25,810 bases of DNA from an uncultured Lachnospiraceae bacterium (GTDB taxonomy: Bacteria; Bacillota; Clostridia; Lachnospirales; Lachnospiraceae). Below are positions 1 through 6,628 of the stretch, piece after piece. The translations under genes and the position numbers were made by a program. Every line of letters starts with the position of its first letter. The first letter of the stretch is position 1. The stretch lies in NCBI GenBank assembly GCA_900555195.1, contig USKC01000009.1:1-25810 (forward strand). Reading direction: 5' to 3'. A model generated the notes under the pieces. It had not been told where the DNA came from, searched no databases, and was given only the letters and a program-made list of their open reading frames with translations.

Positions 1-27
1 GATGGCCACTCCGCTTCGCTCCGGGCC

Positions 28-53
28 GGTATAATGTCTGACGACATTATACC
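28..53. repeat. Perfect 11-bp inverted repeat (possible terminator)
   Basis: The arms GGTATAATGTC and GACATTATACC pair perfectly around the 4-base loop TGAC. It lies just beyond the stop codon of the LysM gene, which is read towards it, so it may end that transcript. No clear T-run follows on either strand, so a standard intrinsic terminator is not proven. A GC-rich stretch follows to the left edge. Confidence 0.5.
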
Positions 54-61
54 ATACATTT

Positions 62-1483
62 CTAATTTGGCAGAATAATTTTTTGGCCGGGGATGAGGTG
101 GTTGGGATCTGTGATTCCATTCAGGGCCACAATCTCGTCCATTCTGTCAATGTTGCCATATTGCCGGCGGCATATGGCTGCCAGGCTGTCTCCGCTCTGT
201 ACCACATAACTCGTCATGGAAACAGGAGATGTGTCCGCTGGGGCCTCTTTTCCGGCGTTTGCGCTCTCTTCCGCTGCATCCCCGGTCTGCTGCTCTGCTT
301 CCCCGGATGCGCTCTCCTGTTCCGAAGCTCTTTGGGTTGTTCCTTCCTGGGCTGCCGCGGCCTGGTCTGTTTCTTCCTGCATGCCGGCGGCCTGCGTTTC
401 TGCGGCCTGTATGGTGCCTGTATCTGCCTGTTCTGCTATGCTTTCCGCCTGCAGGTTTTCTGAACTCTGGCCCGCAGCCGCCCCGTCTCCTTCTGGCGTT
501 TCAGGTCCCAGCGCCGCTTCCTGCATTCCCGCCTCCATGGCCAGGACAGGCACTGTCCCCTCCTGATCGGGTGCCGTCTCTGCCGGGTAGGGTGTCATCT
601 CTGCCTGATCGGCACCTGCCATTTGATTCTCTTCTCCCGCCTGTATTTCTTCCACCACGAGTCCGGCTTCTTCCGTTTCCCCGCCGTCCAGTTCCCTCAC
701 CGCCTCTGCGAAGAAGTTGCCGACCTCCTCCATATCCTGATAACCGCCCAGCGTCGTGATTCCGATCGCGCACAGAACGAGAAGAACCGCCGCTCCCGCC
801 ATTCTGCCCGGGAAAGGGGCGGCCTGTCCTTTCCTGCCTGAACCGGTTCTTTCCGGCCGCTCTCTCCTATTGTGCCTCTGATGGATTCCGGCTGCATGAA
901 GCGCCTTTTCCGATGTCTGCCATTCCTGCCTTGATTCCCTCCTTGGCTCCTCTCCATCCGTTCCATCCTGTTTCAAATCATAGACCATGGGGCTGCGTCT
1001 GATACGGCGAGGTTCTTTCTCCATATCTGATACGTTTTCGTCCTGCGCACGCTCTTCCGTTCTTCTCGCTGCGCGCGGGCGGATCTCCACCGTTTTTTCC
1101 CCGGGGCGGTTCTGATGCATGGCAATCAGATAGGACTGCATGTCCTCATTCTGTTCATAGAAAATAAAATATCCATCCAGGGGACTGGCATAGCCATCTT
1201 CAAAAAAAAGCCATTTTTCTTTTCCCGAGAACGTAGCTTCCCCCACCCGTTGCTGCCCGGGAAAATAGCGATTTTCCATGATTTCCCATCCCGCTTCCTC
1301 AACGGCCGCTCCATACAGGAAATAATAGGAAGTCTCCCCTTCCGTCTCTTTTCTTCCGTAAAGGCAGAAATCCGCCTCTTTATCCTTATACTGCATAAAC
1401 AGGGTATGTACATAATCTTCTATGTATATTTTATGATCAAGATCCGTTTCTCCTGTCTGTATCACGTTCTTCGGAATCTGCAT
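62..1483 (-). CDS. Single-pass membrane protein with C-terminal LysM domain
   Basis: The C-terminus (about residues 425-473) is a LysM domain with the typical YVVQSGDSL start and the HLIPGQKIILP end, a fold that binds peptidoglycan or chitin-type glycans. One membrane helix lies near residues 229-246, preceded by a long stretch rich in Arg, so the first ~225 residues should be cytoplasmic and LysM outside. Between helix and LysM is a ~165-residue linker rich in Glu, Gln, Ala and Thr, likely a wall-spanning spacer. The N-terminal ~120 residues form a compact region with many aromatic and acidic residues that I do not recognise. I chose ATG at 1483 over the in-frame GTG at 1489 because AGGCGG lies 7 bases before the ATG but only 1-2 bases before the GTG. 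The role is probably tied to the cell wall; the exact function is unknown. Confidence 0.8.
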   Translation of the reverse strand: MQIPKNVIQTGETDLDHKIYIEDYVHTLFMQYKDKEADFCLYGRKETEGETSYYFLYGAAVEEAGWEIMENRYFPGQQRVGEATFSGKEKWLFFEDGYASPLDGYFIFYEQNEDMQSYLIAMHQNRPGEKTVEIRPRAARRTEERAQDENVSDMEKEPRRIRRSPMVYDLKQDGTDGEEPRRESRQEWQTSEKALHAAGIHQRHNRRERPERTGSGRKGQAAPFPGRMAGAAVLLVLCAIGITTLGGYQDMEEVGNFFAEAVRELDGGETEEAGLVVEEIQAGEENQMAGADQAEMTPYPAETAPDQEGTVPVLAMEAGMQEAALGPETPEGDGAAAGQSSENLQAESIAEQADTGTIQAAETQAAGMQEETDQAAAAQEGTTQRASEQESASGEAEQQTGDAAEESANAGKEAPADTSPVSMTSYVVQSGDSLAAICRRQYGNIDRMDEIVALNGITDPNHLIPGQKIILPN

Positions 1484-1521
1484 GTCCACACCGCCTTTTT
1501 TTCTTTCAATATAGCAGAGTG

Positions 1522-1545
1522 AGAATGCTCATTTTGACGCATTCT
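1522..1545. repeat. 7-bp inverted repeat upstream of the LysM gene
   Basis: Arms AGAATGC and GCATTCT flank a 10-base spacer, about 40-60 bases before the LysM start codon. A weak -10-like TATATT (minus strand, 1508-1513) lies next to it. It could be an operator or a leader hairpin; nothing else supports either. Confidence 0.3.
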
Positions 1546-1551
1546 GCGGCG

Positions 1552-1588
1552 AAGGCGGCTTTTTTTACGACAAAAAACGGGGCCGCCT
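1552..1588. repeat. GC-rich inverted repeat with A/T core between galM and the LysM gene
   Basis: On the plus strand AAGGCGGC followed by seven T faces six A, a short CGGG bulge and GCCGCCT, so it can fold as a long imperfect hairpin. It sits in the 254-base gap downstream of galM and upstream of the LysM gene. It may act as a galM terminator, but no T-run follows the stem on the minus strand. The rest of the gap shows no gene. Confidence 0.3.
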
Positions 1589-1737
1589 CCATCGCAGCGT
1601 CCGTTCGGCATGTTACTCCCTTTCTTCCTTACAGAAAAAAAGGAAAAATGCCGGACGGCCGCCGCGATGAATCTGCGCCCCCGTATTCATGCAGCTGCAC
1701 TGTCAGCAGCGGTATAAAACACTCCAGTTCTTTCCGA

Positions 1738-2772
1738 CTATTCAAACCGGAAAATCGTCGTGGTATGGTATTCTTTATCCGGTCCGAAAATAGCGGAAGG
1801 GAAATCAGGCTCATTTACGGTATCCGGATAGTACTGCGTCTCCAGGCAGAAAGCACCGCGCCTTCCGTAGTTAGCGCCGCCCTTACCCGTCTGCTCTCCC
1901 AGCCCGTTTGCGGTATAGAACTGTACGCCGGGCAGATCCGTATATACCTTCATCACTCTGCTTCCGGAAGGATTCTGTGCACAGGCTACCAGACGGACGC
2001 TTCCATCATAGCCGTCCAGGCACCAGTTATGGTCATATCCGCCCACCATGAGCAGCTGTTCCCACTCCTTATCAATATCCTGCCCGATCCGTTTGGGCGT
2101 ACGGAAATCCATCGGCGTTCCTTCCACAGGAACCAGCTTGCCGGTGGGGATCGCTCCGGGGCGAATTTCCGTAAATGCTTCCGCGTACAGTGTCATCACA
2201 TGATCCGCAATGTTTCCCGCATCATGCCCATCCAGATTGAAATAGGTATGGTTTGTCATGTTGAAAACCGTATCCTTATCGCTCCATCCTGCATACTCCA
2301 GCTTCAGTTCATTATCATCCGTCAGCGTATAGGTGATCTGCAGTTTCTTATTGCCCGGGAATCCCATATCCCCATCAGCCATCTTCAGGCTGAAGGTTAC
2401 GGAATTCTCCCCTTCCTGTACATCCCACACGCGTTTATGGCTTCCCAGTTCCTTATGGCTGTGAAGATTATTCGGTCCGTCATTCACATCCAGCTGATAT
2501 TCCACCCCGTTCACCGTAAAGCGCGCATTTGCAATCCGGTTGGCGCTCGGTCCGATCACTGCACCGAAAAATCCCCCGTTTTCAAAATATTCCGGCAACG
2601 TATCGTACCCCATCACCACATCCGCGCATTCACCATTCTTATCCGGCACTTCCAGGCTCACCAGAATGGCACCGTAATTCATCACCTGTGCCTTCATTCC
2701 CTTTGCATTTGCTAAGGTATAAAGAAATACCTCTTTCCCATCCTTTGTCGTTCCAAACCTTCTTTTTTCCAT
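1738..2772 (-). CDS. galM: Aldose 1-epimerase (galactose mutarotase)
   Basis: Interconverts the alpha and beta anomers of aldoses such as D-galactose, so that beta-galactose released by beta-galactosidases can enter the Leloir pathway in the cytoplasm. The 344-residue length is normal for the family. The substrate-site ANR lies at 77-79, the catalytic NMTNHTYFNL motif has His175, and the second catalytic residue is Glu311 in CLETQYYPD. There is no signal peptide. GGAGG lies about 8 bases before the ATG. It lies 68 bases downstream of recR on the same strand. The GH42 beta-galactosidase in this window makes its natural substrate, though the two genes are not adjacent. Confidence 0.95.
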   Translation of the reverse strand: MEKRRFGTTKDGKEVFLYTLANAKGMKAQVMNYGAILVSLEVPDKNGECADVVMGYDTLPEYFENGGFFGAVIGPSANRIANARFTVNGVEYQLDVNDGPNNLHSHKELGSHKRVWDVQEGENSVTFSLKMADGDMGFPGNKKLQITYTLTDDNELKLEYAGWSDKDTVFNMTNHTYFNLDGHDAGNIADHVMTLYAEAFTEIRPGAIPTGKLVPVEGTPMDFRTPKRIGQDIDKEWEQLLMVGGYDHNWCLDGYDGSVRLVACAQNPSGSRVMKVYTDLPGVQFYTANGLGEQTGKGGANYGRRGAFCLETQYYPDTVNEPDFPSAIFGPDKEYHTTTIFRFE

Positions 2773-2790
2773 GATTTACCTCCATTTCAA

Positions 2791-2804
2791 AGCGCTTTTG
2801 CGCT
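2791..2804. repeat. Short hairpin between recR and galM
   Basis: AGCGC-TTTT-GCGCT is a perfect 5-bp stem with a 4-base loop in the 68-base gap upstream of galM. It is too weak, and lacks a T-run, to call a terminator with confidence. It could be an mRNA processing or leader element. Confidence 0.25.
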
Positions 2805-2840
2805 CATAACCACACATTCTGTGGGCAGAACCGTATAAAA

Positions 2841-3437
2841 CTACATCTCCACTCTTCCCTCAAGCGCGCGCAGAAGCGTCACCTCATCGATATATTCCAG
2901 ATCTCCGCCCACTGGCACACCACTGGCAATTCTTGTTACCCGAATTCCCGTAGGCTTAATCAGCTTGCCGATATACATGGCGGTGGTCTCTCCCTCCAGG
3001 CTGGAGTTCGTAGCGATGATGACTTCCTTCACATCTCCCTTCAGACGGTGCATCAGCTCTTTTAATTTAATGTCATTCGGGCCGATGCCCAGCATGGGGG
3101 AAATCGCTCCGTGCAGCACATGATAGACGCCTTCATACTTTCCCGTTTTCTCGTAGGCCGCCAGGTCTCTGGTATTTTCTACCACCATGATGACGGAATG
3201 ATCCCGGCGCTCATTGGAACAGATGGGACACCGCTGCGAATCCGTCAGGGTAAAACACTCCTCACAGTAGCGCACATGCTCCTTCGCATCCGTCATGCTG
3301 TGGGCCAGCCTGTCCACCTTGGCTTTCGGAAGATTGATGATATGAAAAGCCAGCCTTTGAGCTGATTTATTCCCAATTCCGGGCAGGGCCGAAAGCTCTT
3401 CGATCAGTCTGTTGATATATCCGCTGTAGAGATCCAT
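2841..3437 (-). CDS. recR: Recombination mediator protein RecR
   Basis: RecR works with RecF and RecO to load RecA at single-strand gaps during recombinational repair. The 198-residue protein has the full family layout: an N-terminal helix-hairpin-helix ([13 protein letters not shown], about 18-30), a C4 zinc motif (Cys58, Cys61, Cys70, Cys73), a Toprim domain (about 80-175, with the VVENTRDL and GETTAMYI segments) and the C-terminal [12 protein letters not shown] segment. Its ATG overlaps the stop codon of the ybaB/EbfC gene by one base (TGATG), which indicates translational coupling, the usual arrangement for this pair. Confidence 0.97.
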   Translation of the reverse strand: MDLYSGYINRLIEELSALPGIGNKSAQRLAFHIINLPKAKVDRLAHSMTDAKEHVRYCEECFTLTDSQRCPICSNERRDHSVIMVVENTRDLAAYEKTGKYEGVYHVLHGAISPMLGIGPNDIKLKELMHRLKGDVKEVIIATNSSLEGETTAMYIGKLIKPTGIRVTRIASGVPVGGDLEYIDEVTLLRALEGRVEM

Positions 3438-3781
3438 CAGAACGGGAACCCTCCGCCCAGGCCGCCGGCCATCTTATTCATCACTTCCGCGCTGGCCTCA
3501 TCCGCCATGCGCAGCGCCTCATTCGTAGCTGCCACGATCAGATCCTCCAGCATCTCGATATCTTCCGGATCCACCACCTCTTCCGACAGCTTCACCTTCG
3601 TCACCTCTTTTTTGCCAGTAACGGTAACCTCAACGGCTCCGCCTCCGGCCTTGGCCGTAAACTCCTTTGTCTCCAGTTCCTTCTGGCTCTCTTCCATCTG
3701 GCGTTGCATTCTCTGCGCCTGCTTCATCAGGTTATTCATGTTGCCGGGCATGCCGCCGGGAAATCCGCCTCTTTTTGCCAT
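3437..3781 (-). CDS. YbaB/EbfC family nucleoid-associated protein
   Basis: Members are small dimeric DNA-binding proteins that bind the nucleoid, and their genes typically lie between dnaX and recR, as here. The 114-residue sequence has a Gly/Met-rich N-terminus ([20 protein letters not shown]), the helix [14 protein letters not shown], the central [19 protein letters not shown] strand pair typical of the family, and a Gly-rich tail. AGGAGG lies about 9 bases before the ATG. It starts 48 bases after dnaX stops, and its stop overlaps the recR start by one base. Confidence 0.95.
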   Translation of the reverse strand: MAKRGGFPGGMPGNMNNLMKQAQRMQRQMEESQKELETKEFTAKAGGGAVEVTVTGKKEVTKVKLSEEVVDPEDIEMLEDLIVAATNEALRMADEASAEVMNKMAGGLGGGFPF

Positions 3782-3829
3782 GGTTTCGTCCTCCTTTGCG
3801 CTTTGTGCGCTCTTTCCTTATCTCAATTC

Positions 3830-5422
3830 CTATTCTTCTTCTATTTCCATATGGATGATCTGCGCCAGATCCACATGATTGGCGTCAAAATCTCTCTCGT
3901 CTCTGCAAACCTGAATATTCACTTCCACAGCCTTCTGCGAGAACTCGGAAAGCAGCTTTTCCAGCTCTTCCTTATTCCCCTCCTGCTTCAGAAAATAATC
4001 GGACGCCAAGCCGTCCTCCACCACCACTACCAGCTGGTTATCCCCTCCAAGGCTGAGCCTGGCTTTCTTCAGATACAGCTTCATCGGCATGGCAGTCCTT
4101 CCCACCAGACCCGGCCAGTTCTCCACGATCTTGGCCACATCTTCCGGAACTGCCTTGGCCAGCTCACGCTTTGCTTCCTGCGTCCGGCGAGCCGTATTGG
4201 CGGACGCCGAATCCGCAGACACGCTCCCTCCCTGGGGCGATGCAGCGGGCATAACGACAGCACCCGCCTCCATCATCTGCTCTATGGCGCGTATCCGATC
4301 CAACAGCGCGTCCTGCTCGGTCTCCATCTGCGGCCTGCACAGCCGGATCAGCGCGATTTCCGTCAGAATCCGCTTCTGTCCGGAGGAACGCAGCCTTCCG
4401 GACAATTCCGACATCTCACGGATATAACGCATCACAGCATCCGCTTCCACCATATCCGCCTCTTCCTTCAGACGGGCCATGTTTTCGCTGGAGACATCGA
4501 TCACATCCTCCACCGCTGCTGCGTCGGACGTTTTGATGAGCAGAAGGTTGCGCAGATACCAGGTAAAATCAGACACAAACTGCCCAAGTTCCCGGCCCTG
4601 CATGATGATCTCCTCAAGGATGGAAATACATTCCGCCACATTGCGGGCCAGAACCGCTCGCAGCAGCCTGCCGAACACTTCTGTATCCACCGCTCCCAAC
4701 ACATCCAACGCATCATCATAGGTGAGTTCCTTCCCATAATGGAAAGCAATGCACTGATCCAGCAGGCTCAGCGCGTCACGCATGGAACCGTCCGCTGCCT
4801 TTGCGATATAGCGCAGGGCCTTTTCTTCCACCTGCTGCCCCTCCGTATCCATCAGCTCCCGCATCCTCGATGCAAGCGTATCGATGGAGATGCGTTTAAA
4901 ATCATATCTCTGGCATCTGGACAGGATCGTTACAGGTATCTTATGCACTTCGGTTGTGGCCAAAATGAAAATTACATAGCCGGGCGGCTCTTCCAAGGTC
5001 TTTAACAATGCGTTAAACGCCCCTATGGACAGCATATGCACCTCATCTATGATATACACCTTATACTTTCCTTCCGCAGGGGAATAGGAAACCTCTTCCA
5101 CGATCTCGCGGATATTATCGACGCCATTATTGGAAGCCGCGTCAATCTCGATCACATTCATGCTCGCCCCTGCTGCAATCGTCCGGCAGCTGCGGCACTC
5201 CCCACAGGGAGAGCCGTCCACTGGATGCTCACAGTTGACGGCTTTCGCAAAAATTTTCGCTATGCTTGTCTTTCCTGTCCCTCTTGTCCCGCAGAAGAGA
5301 TAGGCATGACCGATACGTCCCGCCACGATCTGATTCTTCAGCGTTGTGACAATGTGTTCCTGACCTTTCACGTCCTCAAACCGGTCCGGGCGGAATTTAC
5401 GGTAAAGCGCTGTATAGGACAT
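3830..5422 (-). CDS. dnaX: DNA polymerase III subunit gamma/tau
   Basis: The clamp-loader ATPase of the replisome. The 530-residue protein begins with the family signature YRKFRP. It has Walker A GTRGTGKT (45-52), the zinc-binding cysteines Cys64, Cys73, Cys76 and Cys79, Walker B with DEVH (126-129), a sensor ILATTE segment and the arginine-finger SRC motif near 168-170. The C-terminal part (about 365-530) corresponds to the tau region, which contacts the polymerase. I see no run of six or more A that would suggest the programmed frameshift used for gamma in E. coli. GGGAG lies about 9 bases before the ATG. The gene starts 14 bases after pfkA, so the two are probably co-transcribed. Confidence 0.97.
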   Translation of the reverse strand: MSYTALYRKFRPDRFEDVKGQEHIVTTLKNQIVAGRIGHAYLFCGTRGTGKTSIAKIFAKAVNCEHPVDGSPCGECRSCRTIAAGASMNVIEIDAASNNGVDNIREIVEEVSYSPAEGKYKVYIIDEVHMLSIGAFNALLKTLEEPPGYVIFILATTEVHKIPVTILSRCQRYDFKRISIDTLASRMRELMDTEGQQVEEKALRYIAKAADGSMRDALSLLDQCIAFHYGKELTYDDALDVLGAVDTEVFGRLLRAVLARNVAECISILEEIIMQGRELGQFVSDFTWYLRNLLLIKTSDAAAVEDVIDVSSENMARLKEEADMVEADAVMRYIREMSELSGRLRSSGQKRILTEIALIRLCRPQMETEQDALLDRIRAIEQMMEAGAVVMPAASPQGGSVSADSASANTARRTQEAKRELAKAVPEDVAKIVENWPGLVGRTAMPMKLYLKKARLSLGGDNQLVVVVEDGLASDYFLKQEGNKEELEKLLSEFSQKAVEVNIQVCRDERDFDANHVDLAQIIHMEIEEE

Positions 5423-5436
5423 GTTCTGTCTCTCCC

Positions 5437-6513
5437 TTAATCACCAAAGCTGATTCCCAGCATCTTGGCTTCTTTCACGATAGAGGAATCCGGATCCACC
5501 ATCTTCAGCTTGCCCGCCACATCCTCCAATGGCACTTTAACGATTTCACGGTTCTTATATCCCACCATAAAACCGTATTCACCCTTCAGGATCAGCTTGC
5601 CCGCTTCTGACCCCAGACGGCTGGCAAATACCCGGTCATACGGACAGGGAGAACCGCCCCTCTGGGTATGTCCAGGAACGGTAACCCGCACTTCCATTCC
5701 GCTCTTTTTCTCGATTTTCTCCGCGATTTCATAAGAAATGGAAGGATATGCATAATTCTCCATTTTTTTCTTATATTCCTTCTTGGACAGCGCCGCATCC
5801 TCCTTGGAGATGGCGCCTTCCGCAACGGCCAGAATGGTAAAACGGCTGCCCTTGTCATGACGCGTCTTGATCGCTTCAACGACCTTATCAATATCATATG
5901 GGATCTCGGGGATCAGGATGATATCCGCCCCGCCTGCCATACCCGCATTCAGCGTCAGGAAGCCCACTTTATGTCCCATCACTTCCACGATAAACACCCT
6001 TCCATGGCTTGCAGCGGTGGTATGGATGTTGTCAATGGCTGTTGTTGCGATGTCCACTGCGCTCTGGAAGCCAAAGGTCATATCCGTTCCCCACAGATCA
6101 TTATCAATAGTCTTGGGCAGGGTGATCACGTTCAGGCCCTCTTCCTTCAGGAGATTGGCCGTTTTATGGGTCCCGTTGCCCCCGAGAATCACAAGGCAGT
6201 CCAGCTGAAGCTTATAGTAGTTCTGCTTCATTGCCTCTACCTTATTCAGTCCGTTTTCATCCGGCTCACGCATGAGCTTAAACGGGGTGCGGCTGCTTCC
6301 CAGGATCGTTCCTCCCTTTGTCAGGATTCCTGAAAAATCCGACCAGGTAAGCATCCTGAATTTCCCATAAATCAGGCCTTTATAACCATCCAGAAAGCCA
6401 TAGATCTCAACCGGTTCTTTGGAATAATTAAAAAGAGTTTTTGCCACGCCTCTCATCGCCGCATTCAGAGCCTGGCAGTCGCCGCCGCTGGTTAACATTC
6501 CAATTCTTTTCAT
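5437..6513 (-). CDS. pfkA: 6-phosphofructokinase, group III (mixed-substrate) type
   Basis: Phosphorylates fructose 6-phosphate to fructose 1,6-bisphosphate in glycolysis. The 358-residue sequence has the N-terminal TSGGDCQALNAAMRG loop, the phosphoryl-donor loop GGNG (111-114), the catalytic PKTIDND (133-139; Asp137 is the expected base) and EVMGHKVG. In classical ATP enzymes these read GGDG and PGTIDND; in PPi enzymes GGDD and PKTIDND. Gly with Lys at the two specificity positions is the group III pattern, so the donor (ATP or PPi) cannot be decided from sequence. The Asn in place of the usual Mg-binding Asp is a further deviation. AGGAGGG lies about 8 bases before the ATG. It leads the pfkA-dnaX-ybaB-recR run. 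Confidence 0.93.
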   Translation of the reverse strand: MKRIGMLTSGGDCQALNAAMRGVAKTLFNYSKEPVEIYGFLDGYKGLIYGKFRMLTWSDFSGILTKGGTILGSSRTPFKLMREPDENGLNKVEAMKQNYYKLQLDCLVILGGNGTHKTANLLKEEGLNVITLPKTIDNDLWGTDMTFGFQSAVDIATTAIDNIHTTAASHGRVFIVEVMGHKVGFLTLNAGMAGGADIILIPEIPYDIDKVVEAIKTRHDKGSRFTILAVAEGAISKEDAALSKKEYKKKMENYAYPSISYEIAEKIEKKSGMEVRVTVPGHTQRGGSPCPYDRVFASRLGSEAGKLILKGEYGFMVGYKNREIVKVPLEDVAGKLKMVDPDSSIVKEAKMLGISFGD

Positions 6514-6547
6514 GGATAGTACCCTCCTTTTCCCTCATGATTGCAAC

Positions 6548-6567
6548 AGTTCAGGCAGGGTTGAACT
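6548..6567. repeat. Inverted repeat in the pfkA leader/promoter region
   Basis: AGTTCA and TGAACT are perfect arms around an 8-base spacer, 35-54 bases upstream of the pfkA ATG. The size and place suit an operator or a leader hairpin. I could not place a convincing -35/-10 pair in this 115-base gap. Confidence 0.35.
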
Positions 6568-6589
6568 ATTACTCATGCTTCCGATTTAC

Positions 6590-6606
6590 AGGCCGGCTTA
6601 CGGCCT
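6590..6606. repeat. 6-bp GC hairpin between the GH78 gene and pfkA
   Basis: AGGCCG and CGGCCT pair around the 5-base loop GCTTA, about 25-40 bases past the stop of the GH78 gene, which is read towards it. It could be a weak terminator for that gene, but no T-run follows on the minus strand. Confidence 0.35.
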
Positions 6607-6628
6607 TATCTCGTTCGTCTATAGGAAA

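Noticed and set aside
1519..2715. Plus-strand open frame (398 codons) opposite galM
   Set aside because: It is the antisense of a clear galM gene and has no family resemblance.
3704..5005. Long plus-strand open frame (433 codons) opposite dnaX and ybaB
   Set aside because: It is antisense to well-recognised genes, is rich in His, Leu and Arg as expected of a mirror frame, and has no recognisable domain.
3830..5422. Programmed frameshift in dnaX to make gamma
   Set aside because: No A-run or suitable slippery sequence is visible in the gene.
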